This document shows, piece by piece, positions 16,589-26,173 of a DNA stretch of 64,000 bases. Positions within the stretch are counted from its first letter, which is position 1; each line of letters starts with the position of its first letter. The DNA is from Eggerthella lenta DSM 2243 (GTDB lineage Bacteria > Actinomycetota > Coriobacteriia > Coriobacteriales > Eggerthellaceae). Where the stretch lies: contig NC_013204.1 of the NCBI RefSeq assembly GCF_000024265.1, forward strand, positions 2,484,501 through 2,548,500. Direction: 5' to 3'. The notes under the pieces were generated by a model, which did no database searches, was not told the DNA's origin, and saw nothing but the letters and a program-made list of their open reading frames with translations. The position numbers and the translations under genes are program-made.

Positions 16589-17359
16589 CTACACCGGTCG
16601 CCTATGCCCCTCTTCGGTGGTCAGGATCACGGGGCCGTCCTCGGTGATGGCCACCGTCTTCTCGAAGTGCGCCGACGGCAGGCCGTCGCGCGTGCACACG
16701 AGCCACCCGTCGGGCATCTGGCGCGTCTTGTACGTGCCCAGGTTGATCATCGGCTCGATGGCCAGCACCATGCCCGCCTCCAGCTTCACGCCGGTGTGCT
16801 TGCGGCCGAAATTCGGCACGTTGGGATCCTCGTGCATGTCGCGCCCGATGCCGTGCCCCACGTACTCGCGCACCACGCCGTAGCCCGCTTCCTCGGCCAC
16901 GCTCTGCACGGCGTGGCCGATGTCGCCCAGCCGGTTGCCCGGTCGCGCGGCGTCGAGCCCGGCCCACATGCACCGCTCGGTCACGTCCAGCAGGCGCTTC
17001 TTCTCCGGCGAGATCTTCCCCACCGCGTACGTCCACGCGTTGTCGCCCACCCAGCCGTCCACGATGGCGCCCGTGTCGATGGAGATGATGTCGCCCTCCT
17101 TGAGCACCACGCTGCGCGAAGGGATGCCGTGCACGATCTGCTCGTTCACCGATGCGCAGATGGAGCCGGGGAACCCGCCGTAGCCCTTGAACGCGGGCAC
17201 GCCGCCTTCCGCCCGGATGAGCGCCTCGGCCAGCTCGTCCAGCTCGAGCGTGGACACGCCAGGCCGCACCTGCGCGCCTACTTCGCGCAGCACCTTGGCC
17301 GACACGCGGCCCGCTTCCTTCATGGCCTCGATCTCGGCCGGGGACTTCCTGATGATCAT
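16589..17359 (-). CDS. map: Methionine aminopeptidase, type I
   Basis: 256 residues from MIIRKSPAEIEAMKEAGR. It removes the initiator Met from nascent proteins in the cytoplasm. The metal ligands are visible in order: DTGAIVDGWVGDNAW (Asp pair), GHGIGRDMHEDPNVPNFG (His), IEPMINLG (Glu) and the final Glu in HFEKTVAITEDGPVILT. The length fits type I enzymes without the N-terminal zinc finger. Longer in-frame extensions upstream lack a ribosome site. In many Gram-positive bacteria map sits with adk and secY; here it lies about 40 kb away from them. Confidence 0.95.
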   Translation of the reverse strand: MIIRKSPAEIEAMKEAGRVSAKVLREVGAQVRPGVSTLELDELAEALIRAEGGVPAFKGYGGFPGSICASVNEQIVHGIPSRSVVLKEGDIISIDTGAIVDGWVGDNAWTYAVGKISPEKKRLLDVTERCMWAGLDAARPGNRLGDIGHAVQSVAEEAGYGVVREYVGHGIGRDMHEDPNVPNFGRKHTGVKLEAGMVLAIEPMINLGTYKTRQMPDGWLVCTRDGLPSAHFEKTVAITEDGPVILTTEEGHRRPV

Positions 17360-17544
17360 ACGCGTTCGCACCTTGCCTTGTACGCCGTTGTTTGCCGTCG
17401 CCCAGTATAGCACTGCCGCCCCGGCTTCCGAGGCCGTTACATCCCTCCCACGACCCCGAAACGCCTCCGCGGCGGGCGGCAACGCGCGCGAGCGCCGCCT
17501 CTAGCATGGCAAGGGCAACCGTCAGCAAACGAACAGGAGGCTCT

Positions 17545-18867
17545 ATGAACCCGTTTGACCAGAAACCGACGAAATCCCTTGAGGACATGATGCTGGACTG
17601 GAAGGATCTTTCGCCCCGCCCTTACAAGAAGCTGGAAACCGATCCGTACACCAAGGCGCGCATCATCCTCATGAACGGTATCGAGGTGGAGGCCGTGATG
17701 TTCGGCCACAACTTCAACCGCAACTGCGAGGACAACGACCTGCGCCGCGACCTCGCCCTCATGCGCCGCATCGAGGCCGGTCAGCAGAAGCACGTGAACT
17801 GGCTGTCGCCCTCCGACGAGACACCGCTTGAGACCACCATCGGCTACGAGCAGCTGGCCGTCGACCTCACGGCCTGGCTCGCCATGCACGAGCCCGACGC
17901 GTACGCGAAATCCTGCATGGACTTCGCCCTGCTCGAGGACTTCGACCACCTGTACCGCTACGCGAACCTGCTCAAGGTCGACGAGGACCTGCCCGCTCAC
18001 GAGCTCGTGCTCGACACCATCGAGATCACGCCGGGCCGTCCCACCGTCGCGCACCATCGCCATCCGTTCGACTCGTTCCGCGCCCCGCGCAACGCCAAGA
18101 CCGCCGACATCCGCACGATCCTCGGCGCGCTCATCCTGACGGCCGGCGAGCAGCAGACCATGAACTTCTACATGAACCTGGGCAACACGCAGCCCGAAGG
18201 CGTCGCGCGCGACCTCTACCTGGAAATCGGCATGGTCGAGGAAGAGCACGTCACGCACTACGGCGCGCTGCTCGACCCTTCGGCCACCTGGCTGCAGAAC
18301 CTGCTTCTGCGCGAGTACATGGAGACGTACCTGTACTATTCGTTCTACGAGACCGAGGTCGACCCGTACGTGAAGAAGATCTGGGAGCAGCACTTCGAGC
18401 AGGAAGTCGGGCACCTGCACAAGGCCGCCGACCTGCTGTACAAGCACGAGAACATGGAATGGCAGTCGCTCATCCCCGACGGCGAGTTCCCCGAGCTTCT
18501 GGACTTCCACCCCACGAAGGACTACGTGCGCGAGGTGCTGGACGAGCAGGCGACCCTCACCGCGAAGGAAGAGGAGTTCGTCGAACTGGACGAGCTGCCC
18601 GGCGACTACCGCTTCTTCGGCTGGAACGACCAGGTGAACGGCCGCATTCAGAACGTGCCCAGCCACCGCGTCATCCGCGAGGCGCAGAAGAAGGACGGCG
18701 AGGACTACCGCATCGAGGACCAGCCCAGCCCGGTGCGCGCGCTGCGCAACCGCAAGGAGGACAACACGAAGCTCGGCCGCGTGCAGGGCTCCGAGCACGA
18801 CTCCTCCCGCGCTCCGGCGCGCGAGAAGCTGGAAGAAGTCGTCGAGCGCGAAGAGGTGCTGGCATAA
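17545..18867 (+). CDS. Ferritin-like di-iron protein candidate, 440 residues
   Basis: The ATG has a textbook AGGAGG site. The protein is acidic, soluble and helical. Candidate iron ligands fall on four helices in ferritin-like order: Glu131/His135 (LLEDFDHLY), Glu202 (GEQQTMNFY), Glu232/His235 (VEEEHVTHY) and Glu269 or 271 followed by Glu287/His290 (EQEVGHLH). This makes a di-iron four-helix protein likely. The N-terminal ~120 residues and the charged last ~110 residues are extra to a ferritin core. It is monocistronic, with a strong terminator. I do not know a named family; iron storage, peroxide handling or an oxidase role are all possible. Confidence 0.65.
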   Translation: MNPFDQKPTKSLEDMMLDWKDLSPRPYKKLETDPYTKARIILMNGIEVEAVMFGHNFNRNCEDNDLRRDLALMRRIEAGQQKHVNWLSPSDETPLETTIGYEQLAVDLTAWLAMHEPDAYAKSCMDFALLEDFDHLYRYANLLKVDEDLPAHELVLDTIEITPGRPTVAHHRHPFDSFRAPRNAKTADIRTILGALILTAGEQQTMNFYMNLGNTQPEGVARDLYLEIGMVEEEHVTHYGALLDPSATWLQNLLLREYMETYLYYSFYETEVDPYVKKIWEQHFEQEVGHLHKAADLLYKHENMEWQSLIPDGEFPELLDFHPTKDYVREVLDEQATLTAKEEEFVELDELPGDYRFFGWNDQVNGRIQNVPSHRVIREAQKKDGEDYRIEDQPSPVRALRNRKEDNTKLGRVQGSEHDSSRAPAREKLEEVVEREEVLA

Positions 18868-18897
18868 CCGCCCTCCCCTTTCCTGCCCGAACGAACG

Positions 18898-18930
18898 GAA
18901 GCGCCCGCGGAATCACTCCGCGGGCGCTTC
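18898..18930. terminator. Strong hairpin between convergent genes
   Basis: 14-base perfect arms (18898-18911 and 18917-18930) with a five-base loop, after the ferritin-like gene and overlapping the last codons of the convergent ribbon-helix-helix gene. The base run TTCTTC follows on the plus strand. Confidence 0.7.
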
Positions 18931-19125
18931 TTCGTCTCCCGTGCGTCCCGGATGCCCGGGCTGCCGGCCGCCTTCGTCCTTGAGGCGCCCCGCGTCCTTG
19001 AGCGCCCGGCGCAGGATGAACTCCACCTGGGCGTTCACGCTGCGCAAATCGTCGGCGGCCCACCGTTCGATGCCGGCCCACACCTCCGAATCGATGCGCA
19101 GGGGATACTGTTTTCGCTTCGCCAT
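18913..19125 (-). CDS. Ribbon-helix-helix (Arc-type) DNA-binding protein
   Basis: 70 residues from [16 protein letters not shown]; an upstream ATG eight codons away is less likely. The start has the beta strand KQYPLRID followed by two helices ([29 protein letters not shown]), the shape of Arc-like repressors. The last 20 residues are polar and unstructured. It lies 55 bases after the SPFH protein gene on the same strand. This SPFH then Arc-type pairing is one I know from many bacteria, usually annotated only as conserved. It may regulate its own operon; no toxin is beside it. Confidence 0.75.
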   Translation of the reverse strand: MAKRKQYPLRIDSEVWAGIERWAADDLRSVNAQVEFILRRALKDAGRLKDEGGRQPGHPGRTGDEEAPAE

Positions 19126-19180
19126 AGCTTGCCACCGAAGCTGCGGCACGGCGCGTGGCGCCGCGCCGCAGCGTTCCTTC

Positions 19181-20155
19181 CTACTGGTACAGCGTTCCCG
19201 TGTTCAGCACGGGCTGCGCGTCGGACTCGCCGCAGAGCACCACCATGAGGTTCGACACCATGGCGGCCTTGCGCTCGTCGTCCAAGTCTACCACGTTCTT
19301 CGCCGACAGCTCGGCCAGCGCCATGTCCACCATGCTCACCGCGCCCTGCACGATCTTCTCGCGGGCGGCGATGACGGCTTCGGCCTGCTGGCGGCGCAGC
19401 ATCGCCTGGGCGATCTCCGGCGCGTACGCCAGGTGCGTGAGGCGCGCGTCGTCGATGACCACGCCGGCCTTCTCCAGGCGCACCGCCAACTCTTCCTTGA
19501 GCGCCTCGGACACCTCCTCGATGTTGCTGCGCAGCGTGATCTCGTCTTCGGGCTCGCCGGGCATCTGGTCATAGGCGTACGTGGTGGCCACATGACGCAG
19601 CGCCGTCTCGCTTTGCGTATGCACGTAGGTGTTGTAGTCGTCCACGTCGAACAGCGCTTTCGCCGTGTTCTCGACGCGCCACACGATGACGTCGGCGATC
19701 TCGATGGGGTTGCCGCACTTGTCGTTCACCTTGAGGTGCTCGCCGTTGTACGTGCGGGCGCGCAGCGAGACCTTCGTGGACTTCGCGATGGGCTTGCCCG
19801 TGGCCACGTCGACCGTGGAGCCGGCGTTGCGGGAGTAGAACGGGTTGGCCCAGTGGAAACCTTCGTCGCGCACGGTGCCCTTGTAGTCGCCGAACAGGAT
19901 GAGCACGCGCGCCTGGTTCGGCTGGATGGTGAAGAAGCCCATCAGCAGCAGGACGGGCGCCACGCATACGGCGACGATGCCCGCCACCAGCAGCGCAATG
20001 CCGAGCGTTTGCGTCGCGGTCGTGATAGGCGCATCATCGGGCGGAGCCATGGTCGCCCCCGTCACGATCAACGCGACGCACAGCGCGACGACGGCGAGCA
20101 GAAGCGCCAGCATCGGCCAGCCGCTCCTTGCATGAACGGTCTTCTCGACGGACAT
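19181..20155 (-). CDS. SPFH/Band 7 domain membrane protein
   Basis: 324 residues. Two N-terminal membrane segments ([19 protein letters not shown] and [20 protein letters not shown]) anchor a cytoplasmic SPFH domain that begins [21 protein letters not shown]. Then come the typical [20 protein letters not shown] and a helical region ending with [23 protein letters not shown] proteins form large rings that organise membrane proteins or proteases. The small ribbon-helix-helix gene follows closely on the same strand. It has RBS AGGGATC just upstream. Specific partner unknown. Confidence 0.9.
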   Translation of the reverse strand: MSVEKTVHARSGWPMLALLLAVVALCVALIVTGATMAPPDDAPITTATQTLGIALLVAGIVAVCVAPVLLLMGFFTIQPNQARVLILFGDYKGTVRDEGFHWANPFYSRNAGSTVDVATGKPIAKSTKVSLRARTYNGEHLKVNDKCGNPIEIADVIVWRVENTAKALFDVDDYNTYVHTQSETALRHVATTYAYDQMPGEPEDEITLRSNIEEVSEALKEELAVRLEKAGVVIDDARLTHLAYAPEIAQAMLRRQQAEAVIAAREKIVQGAVSMVDMALAELSAKNVVDLDDERKAAMVSNLMVVLCGESDAQPVLNTGTLYQ

Positions 20156-20214
20156 GATGATCCCTTTCTCTCTCAGGCTCCGCGCCCCATGCGCTCGCCC
20201 GCCACCTCAGCGAG

Positions 20215-20235
20215 GTGATACGAATATGATATCAC
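20215..20235. promoter_or_regulatory. Inverted repeat upstream of the SPFH gene, possible operator
   Basis: GTGATA and TATCAC arms (20215-20220, 20230-20235) with a nine-base AT-rich spacer, 60 bases before the SPFH start. The small ribbon-helix-helix protein of this operon would be a natural binder, but nothing shows it directly. Confidence 0.3.
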
Positions 20236-20313
20236 ATTGAGATCGTTATAGGAAGCGTGGGGGCGAAGGGCTCCGCATCGCCTTCCTCCCCGTCGAGCAT
20301 AGGCGTCTCAGAG

Positions 20314-20329
20314 TGTTTCACATGAAACA
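20314..20329. promoter_or_regulatory. parS-like ParB binding site
   Basis: The 16-mer TGTTTCACATGAAACA matches the bacterial parS consensus TGTTTCACGTGAAACA at 15 of 16 positions. The only change is G to A at the centre, which spoils perfect dyad symmetry. It is intergenic, between the SPFH gene and the rplA terminator, in a ribosomal-gene region that is often close to the origin. Confidence 0.5.
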
Positions 20330-20352
20330 TTTGTTCGTTCATGATGCAAAAG

Positions 20353-20376
20353 AAAAGGAGCCTCTCGGCTCCTTTT
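20353..20376 (-). terminator. Rho-independent terminator after rplA
   Basis: Ten-base arms AAAAGGAGCC and GGCTCCTTTT with a four-base loop, followed on the minus strand by further T residues. It closes the tRNA-tuf-secE-nusG-rplK-rplA cluster. Confidence 0.85.
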
Positions 20377-20396
20377 CATGGTTCGTGCTCGTGCGC

Positions 20397-21110
20397 TTAT
20401 TCAGCGGCGGGCTCCGTGTAGTTGCGGTTCACGGACGGATCGACCTTCACGCCGGGGCTCATCGTGGAGGACACCGTGATGGACTTCACGTACTTGCCCT
20501 TCGCGGCGGCCGGCTTCATACGGAGGATCTCGTCGTACACGGCGCCGTAGTTCTCGGCCAGCTGCTCGGCGGTGAAGCTCACCTTGCCGAGGATGACGTG
20601 CGCGATGCCGTAACGGTCGGCGCGGTACTCCACGCGGCCGCCCTTGAGCTCGTTGATGGCCTTCGCCACGTCGTTGGTGACGGTGCCCAGCTTCGGGTTC
20701 GGCATGAGGCCGCGGGGGCCGAGGATCTTGCCCAGGCGACCGACCTTGCCCATCTGATCGGGCGTGGCCACGGCGGCGTCGAAGTTGAACTCGCCGGCCT
20801 GGATCTGCTGCGTCAGCTCGTCGGTGCCCACGATGTCGGCACCGGCCTCTTCGGCGGCACGGGCGGCTTCGCCCTCGGCGAACACGGCCACGCGGACGGT
20901 CTTGCCCGAGCCGTTCGGCAGGCTCACGGTGCCGCGGAGCTGCTGATCGGCCTGACGGGTGTCGATGCCCAGGCGGAAGTCCGCCTCCACCGTCTCGTCG
21001 AACTTCGCGAACGAGACCTCCTTCACGAGGGCCATGGCCTCGAGGGGGGCGCGGGTCTCCTCGCCGACCTTCTCGAGAGCGGCGCGATAGTTCTTGGAAA
21101 GCTTCGTCAT
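20397..21110 (-). CDS. rplA: 50S ribosomal protein L1
   Basis: 237 residues from [15 protein letters not shown]; normal length. It binds 23S rRNA at the L1 stalk and usually represses its own operon by binding the mRNA leader. Family signatures visible: [28 protein letters not shown], and the L1 motif [20 protein letters not shown]. The last residues [10 protein letters not shown] are a short acidic tail. It lies 114 bases after rplK. rplJ and rplL do not follow; a strong terminator ends the cluster, so those genes must be elsewhere. Confidence 0.97.
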   Translation of the reverse strand: MTKLSKNYRAALEKVGEETRAPLEAMALVKEVSFAKFDETVEADFRLGIDTRQADQQLRGTVSLPNGSGKTVRVAVFAEGEAARAAEEAGADIVGTDELTQQIQAGEFNFDAAVATPDQMGKVGRLGKILGPRGLMPNPKLGTVTNDVAKAINELKGGRVEYRADRYGIAHVILGKVSFTAEQLAENYGAVYDEILRMKPAAAKGKYVKSITVSSTMSPGVKVDPSVNRNYTEPAAE

Positions 21111-21224
21111 GGTTCTTCCTTTCGTGGTGAGTAGCGAGCGCCCTCGGCGCCCTTCCACTGCGTTCTATCGAACAACGGCCGCCTTTCCGGCGGCCGGTCA
21201 TTCCCTACGTCGGGCAGCTGGAGG

Positions 21225-21725
21225 CTAGTCTTCCAGCGTCTTGCCCTGAAGCATGGCCGCGACCTTCTTGGAGGGCACGTACTTGATCTTCATCTCGCGA
21301 CCCTCGATGCGCACGCCCATGCTGCGAGCCGTGCCGGCGATGATCTCCATGGCGGCCTCGATGGTATTGGCGTTGAGGTCGGGCATCTTGATCTCGGCGA
21401 TCTCGCGGAGCTGATCCTCCGTGAGCGTGCCGACGGGCTGCACGTGCGGCAGGCCGGAACCGCTGTTGATGTTCAGCTTCTCCTTGATGAGGACGGCCGC
21501 CGGCGGGGTCTTGCACACGAAGGTGAACGACTTGTCCTCGTACACCGTGATCTCGACCGGGATGATGGTGCCGGACTGGTCCTGCGTCTGGGCGTTGAAC
21601 GCCTGGCAGAACTGCATGATGTTGACGCCCTGGGCGCCGAGGGCCGGGCCGACCGGAGGAGCCGGGTTGGCGGCGCCCGCGGGGATTTGCAGCTTGATAA
21701 AGCCGGTTTGCTTCTTTTCAGCCAT
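21225..21725 (-). CDS. rplK: 50S ribosomal protein L11 with C-terminal extension
   Basis: 166 residues; the family usually has ~141-145. The standard part runs from [20 protein letters not shown] through [20 protein letters not shown] to the usual ending [11 protein letters not shown]. After that about 25 extra residues follow (starting [12 protein letters not shown], ending QGKTLED), mostly charged. L11 forms the GTPase-associated centre and activates RelA. An extended tail near that site is unusual. There is no sign of frameshift: the stop is clean and rplA follows with its own ribosome site. Confidence 0.96.
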   Translation of the reverse strand: MAEKKQTGFIKLQIPAGAANPAPPVGPALGAQGVNIMQFCQAFNAQTQDQSGTIIPVEITVYEDKSFTFVCKTPPAAVLIKEKLNINSGSGLPHVQPVGTLTEDQLREIAEIKMPDLNANTIEAAMEIIAGTARSMGVRIEGREMKIKYVPSKKVAAMLQGKTLED

Positions 21726-21841
21726 GAGAGCTTCCTTTCAGCTGAGTAAAATCATCTAGACAAATCTATCAACAAAGCGGCATAGGTCGAATGAGAAGCC
21801 CCGGTCCACGCGGGCACGCGACGCCGCTTGTGTTCGCACCT

Positions 21842-22372
21842 TTAAATCTTGGCCACCTGATCGAACGAAAGCTCGACCGGAGTCTCGCGGCCGAAGATGG
21901 AGACCATGACCTTCACCTTGCCGGCATCGGGCGACACCTCGGACACCACGCCGTCGAACTCGGCGAGCGGACCCGAGACCACCTTCACCGACTGCCCCAC
22001 TTCCAGGCTCGACGAAGTCTTCTTCGGAGCCTCGCGGCTCGTGCGCTTCATGATCTTGTTGTACTCGTCGCGCGTGAGCGGCGCAGGGTTGCCGTCGGCA
22101 CCCACGAACCCCGTCACGCCCGGGGTGTTGCGAACCGCAGCCCAGCTGCGATCGTCCAGCTCCATGCGGACGAGCACGTAGCCCGGGAACACCTTCTTCT
22201 CGCTCTCGACGCGACGGCCGCCCTCTTTGATCTCGGTGACCATCTCTGTCGGGATCTCGATACCGAAGACGTTGTTCTCGAGACCCATCGTTTCGATGCG
22301 CGTCTCGAGGTTCTTCTTGACCTTGTTCTCGTATCCTGAATACGTGTGCAGGACGTACCACTTCTTCGCCAT
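21842..22372 (-). CDS. nusG: Transcription termination/antitermination factor NusG
   Basis: 176 residues from [18 protein letters not shown], the classical NGN-domain start. The C-terminal KOW motif is [20 protein letters not shown], near residue 125. NusG binds RNA polymerase beside the clamp and couples it to Rho or to ribosomal S10. The gene lies five bases after secE, so the two are translationally close. The length is typical of Gram-positive NusG. A longer start ten codons upstream has no ribosome site. Confidence 0.97.
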   Translation of the reverse strand: MAKKWYVLHTYSGYENKVKKNLETRIETMGLENNVFGIEIPTEMVTEIKEGGRRVESEKKVFPGYVLVRMELDDRSWAAVRNTPGVTGFVGADGNPAPLTRDEYNKIMKRTSREAPKKTSSSLEVGQSVKVVSGPLAEFDGVVSEVSPDAGKVKVMVSIFGRETPVELSFDQVAKI

Positions 22373-22376
22373 GCGC

Positions 22377-22832
22377 TTAGACCCCCAAACCGGAAATTGC
22401 AATCAGCAGCGGCGTGATGACGACGTTGTCGAGCACGGCAACGTACACGCCGAAGAACACGAGCGCGACTACCACGACGACGCTCCAGCGCAGGACGTCC
22501 TGCTTGGTCGGCCACGTGACGCGCTTGAGCTCCGAGCGAACGTCCTTGAGAAACCCGAAACGACGCTTCTTCGCAGGCTTCTTCTCAGGAGCCTTCTCGA
22601 CCTTCTTCTCGACGGCTTTCGCAGAGGCCTTCGCCTGCTTGCCGCCGTCCACGGCCGCGTCGCTTTTTTCGGCCTTCTTGAAGAACCGCTTCTTAGGCGC
22701 CTCGGTCGCAGCAGCATCGGCCTCGGCGTTCTTGTTCGCCTTGGCAGCGGCCTCTTCCTTCAGCGCCTGCTCCTTGCGGGCTGCGCGTGCGGCAGATGCC
22801 TTCGCTCGCTGTGTCTTTGATTTCTTCGCCAT
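22377..22832 (-). CDS. secE: Preprotein translocase subunit SecE with long charged N-terminal region
   Basis: 151 residues. The conserved part is the last ~60 residues: [20 protein letters not shown] followed by one membrane helix ([19 protein letters not shown]) and a short outside end. SecE clamps SecY. About 85 residues ahead of it are Lys/Ala/Glu-rich low complexity (such as [16 protein letters not shown]). Single-helix SecE of other bacteria is about 60-70 residues, so the extension more than doubles the protein. Similar Lys/Ala tails are known in actinobacterial SecE. It is placed between tRNA-Trp and nusG as in many genomes. Confidence 0.93.
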   Translation of the reverse strand: MAKKSKTQRAKASAARAARKEQALKEEAAAKANKNAEADAAATEAPKKRFFKKAEKSDAAVDGGKQAKASAKAVEKKVEKAPEKKPAKKRRFGFLKDVRSELKRVTWPTKQDVLRWSVVVVVALVFFGVYVAVLDNVVITPLLIAISGLGV

Positions 22833-22938
22833 CTGATTCCTTAACCGGGGATTCGTATCCGTGTAAACGCCAAACAAGCAGCCTGATCACAAGCTGCTCA
22901 TCCAAGCAACCTGATGCAAGCTGCTCATATACTCGAGC

Positions 22939-23015
22939 TGGCAGGCCAGGAGGGACTCGAACCCCCAACATGCGGTTTTGGAGACCGCCGCTCTACCAAT
23001 TGGAGCTACTGGCCT
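22939..23015 (-). tRNA. trnW: tRNA-Trp (CCA)
   Basis: Full cloverleaf on the minus strand: acceptor AGGCCAG pairing with CTGGCCT, D-arm TAGCTC, anticodon loop CTCCAAA with CCA, T-arm GGTTCGAGTCC. The 3' CCA is encoded. It sits between rpmG and secE. Confidence 0.95.
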
Positions 23016-23039
23016 ATGCTCGTGCAAACCTCTGACGCG

Positions 23040-23189
23040 CTATCGGGTCTCTTTATGCACCGTGTGGCACTTGCACCACTTGCAGTACTTCTTCAACTCG
23101 ATACGATCAGGATTGTTCTGCTTGTTCTTCTTGGTCGTGTAGTTACGGCGCTTGCACTCCGTGCACGCCAAAGTGACCAACGTACGCAT
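23040..23189 (-). CDS. rpmG: 50S ribosomal protein L33, zinc-binding form
   Basis: 49 residues, read directly on the minus strand from ATG at 23187-23189. Begins [19 protein letters not shown] and contains a second pair in [11 protein letters not shown], so both CxxC motifs of the zinc form are present. It is a small 50S protein near the E site. The place between tuf and tRNA-Trp/secE is the common arrangement in Gram-positive genomes. It ends HKETR with a normal stop. Confidence 0.95.
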   Translation of the reverse strand: MRTLVTLACTECKRRNYTTKKNKQNNPDRIELKKYCKWCKCHTVHKETR

Positions 23190-23250
23190 GAATTCTCCTT
23201 TATGCCTCAACTGAAACGAGCTTGGATCTCATACACATGAATTTTCATGA

Positions 23251-23277
23251 GCGGGGCCCGCTTGGAGCGGGCCCCGC
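23251..23277 (-). terminator. GC hairpin after tuf
   Basis: Perfect 12-base arms (23251-23262 and 23266-23277) with a three-base loop, 20 bases after the tuf stop. There is only a poor T tract, so it may attenuate rather than fully stop transcription into rpmG and secE. Confidence 0.55.
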
Positions 23278-23297
23278 CGAATCACGCTAAAACGGTG

Positions 23298-24500
<1,203 letters not shown>

Positions 24501-24583
24501 GTTTCATCCTCCTTATAGGATATTTTCGCGAAACGAAAACAAAATAACGACGCGTCCGACAAAGCGGACGCGAAATAATACAA

Positions 24584-24660
24584 TGGTAGCGGTGACTGGA
24601 TTTGAACCAGTGACGCCACGGGTATGAACCGTGTGCTCTAACCAACTGAGCTACACCGCC
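24584..24660 (-). tRNA. trnM: tRNA-Met (CAT), elongator type
   Basis: Cloverleaf on the minus strand: acceptor GGCGGTG, D-arm with AGCTCAGTTGG, anticodon loop TTCATAC, T-arm GGTTCAAATCC, encoded CCA. The anticodon stem CACGG/CCGTG lacks the three G-C pairs of initiators. A lysidine-modified Ile tRNA cannot be fully excluded. Confidence 0.85.
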
Positions 24661-24673
24661 AGGTAGCAAAAAA

Positions 24674-24749
<76 letters not shown>

Positions 24750-24755
24750 GAAAAA

Positions 24756-24840
24756 TGGTGGGCGCGCTAGGATTCGAACCTAGGTAGGCATAGCCAACGG
24801 GTTTACAGCCCGTCCCCTTTAGCCACTCGGGCACACGCCC
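24756..24840 (-). tRNA. trnY: tRNA-Tyr (GTA)
   Basis: 85-base class II tRNA on the minus strand: acceptor GGGCGTG, anticodon loop CTGTAAA with GTA, a long variable arm, T-arm AGGTTCGAATCCT, 3' CCA encoded. It is the first gene of the tuf-rplA transcript. Confidence 0.95.
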
Positions 24841-24920
24841 ATAATTCGCTGCTTAATTCATGTGTATTTATCAAGCTGCCTGCCGCGCTTTTCGGTGAAC
24901 CCGAACGCGCGAGCAGGAGA

Positions 24921-24949
24921 ATAATACGCTAGGAACATCGGCGTGTCAA
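24921..24949 (-). promoter_or_regulatory. Near-consensus promoter of the tRNA-tuf cluster
   Basis: Minus strand TTGACA, 17-base spacer, TATTAT, about 80 bases before tRNA-Tyr. This is the strongest promoter seen in the window, as fits tRNA and tuf expression. Confidence 0.85.
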
Positions 24950-25037
24950 CTGTCTACACGCCCCCGGGCGTGTCTCCACGATTCCTCCTTTTCTCGACCT
25001 CTCCGCCCAGCGAATCGAGCGACGACCTCGCAGAAGC

Positions 25038-25559
25038 TCATCGCCCGCCGCCGTCCCGGCGTTCCAAAGTTTCGCGAATCGGCAAATACGCTTTCACAAG
25101 ATCGTCGAGGCGCATGCGCGCGTTCGCAGGACTGGTGGAAGGAAGTCCCGTGTGCGCAAGGCCGGGAAGTTGCGGCGCGCCGAAGCGGCGATAGAGCGCC
25201 GTCGCCTTCGAGCCCGTGGTGAACACGGCTTCGAGCGGCGCCGCCTCGGCAATGCGCGAAAGATTGTTCGCAACGGGGTCGACGATGCTCGCATCCGAAG
25301 CTCCGACGATAGCGCAGGACGACAGAACGTCCCAAAGAGCGATGCCGTGCGCATAGAGAAACGCCGTGCGTCCCTCGATGCCGAGCGGCTCGGGCTCGTC
25401 GAACAGCGCGCCCATCACCTTCCAGAACCGGTTTTGCGGATGCCCGTAGTAGAATCCGATCTCGCGCGATTTCGGAGAAGGCATGGTTCCCAGCACGAGC
25501 ACGCGCGAATCGACTGCATATATAGGTTCGAGCGGATGCTCGATGCGAACGGCTTCCAC
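25038..25559 (-). CDS. DNA-deoxyinosine (hypoxanthine) glycosylase, UDG superfamily family 6
   Basis: 173 residues from a GTG preceded by GGGGAGGG. The N-terminal signature LVLGTMPSPKSREIGFYYGH then PQNRFWKVMGALF is that of the hypoxanthine-DNA glycosylase branch of the uracil-DNA glycosylase superfamily. A second block, AVFTTGSKATALYRRF and GLPSTSPANARM, gives the DNA-intercalating SP(A/S)-type loop. It excises deaminated adenine from DNA. It follows a YbhB-type protein gene by ten bases and is likely co-transcribed with it. A longer ATG start 18 codons upstream would overlap that gene. Confidence 0.88.
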   Translation of the reverse strand: MEAVRIEHPLEPIYAVDSRVLVLGTMPSPKSREIGFYYGHPQNRFWKVMGALFDEPEPLGIEGRTAFLYAHGIALWDVLSSCAIVGASDASIVDPVANNLSRIAEAAPLEAVFTTGSKATALYRRFGAPQLPGLAHTGLPSTSPANARMRLDDLVKAYLPIRETLERRDGGGR

Positions 25560-25569
25560 GAGCCCTCCC

Positions 25570-26082
25570 CTATGCGCGGCTGGGCAGCTCGAGCGAAGCC
25601 TCGTCCAGCACATGCCCGCGAACGGCGCGCCTGAACTCGTTGAGGAAGTAGCCCTCGGACAAACCGAGCTCGCAATCGAGCGCGTACACGGTCAGCGTGT
25701 AGTCGTGCGTCTTGTCAGGCGGGTACGGGCCCGCGTAACGATGGATGATGCGCGGGTCGGTATGGCTGCCTGCCAGAGGCGACCAATCGCTGTTCGAGCC
25801 CTGTACGCAAGCCAGCTCGCCCGAGGCGCTGGCGTTCTCGGGAACGAGCGTCGTGTCCGGCGCGATGTCGCACGCAAGCCAATGGATCCAGCAGAAGCCG
25901 CCTACGGGGACGGCGTCGTAGTCGAGAAACGTGAGCGCAAGCGAGCGCGCGCCTTCGGGCACGTCGGCGATTTCTATGGGAAACGAGCGGACGGGATGCC
26001 CGTCCAGCTGGTACGCTTCGGGGGCGTGCTTGCCGAAGCGATCGGGCAGCAGCCCGTTGTCGAGCTCGACGAATATGCGCAT
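25570..26082 (-). CDS. YbhB/YbcL family protein (phosphatidylethanolamine-binding fold)
   Basis: 170 residues from MRIFVELDNGLLPDRFGKHA, with AAAGGAGA upstream. Family motifs are present: LALTFLDYDAV then FCWIHWLACDI (Asp and His of the pocket), GSNSDWSPLAG, and YAGPYPPDKTHDYTLTVYAL. Bacterial members are cytoplasmic proteins of unknown activity, related to the raf-kinase inhibitor fold. It is grouped with the DNA glycosylase; no functional link is known to me. Length is typical. Confidence 0.9.
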   Translation of the reverse strand: MRIFVELDNGLLPDRFGKHAPEAYQLDGHPVRSFPIEIADVPEGARSLALTFLDYDAVPVGGFCWIHWLACDIAPDTTLVPENASASGELACVQGSNSDWSPLAGSHTDPRIIHRYAGPYPPDKTHDYTLTVYALDCELGLSEGYFLNEFRRAVRGHVLDEASLELPSRA

Positions 26083-26132
26083 GGTCGATCTCCTTTCGCG
26101 CGGAACCAACGGTTGGCACCGTGGTATAGAAG

Positions 26133-26156
26133 AAGGGAGGGCCGAAGCCCTCCCTT
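26133..26156 (-). terminator. Rho-independent terminator after the NlpC/P60 gene
   Basis: Ten-base arms AAGGGAGGGC and GCCCTCCCTT with a CGAA loop, then CTTCTTCT on the minus strand. It lies 18 bases past the stop. Confidence 0.8.
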
Positions 26157-26173
26157 AGTGATCGTATGAAGCC

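Noticed and set aside
24584-24660. Initiator tRNA for the CAT tRNA
   Set aside because: The anticodon stem CACGG/CCGTG lacks the three consecutive G-C pairs of initiators.
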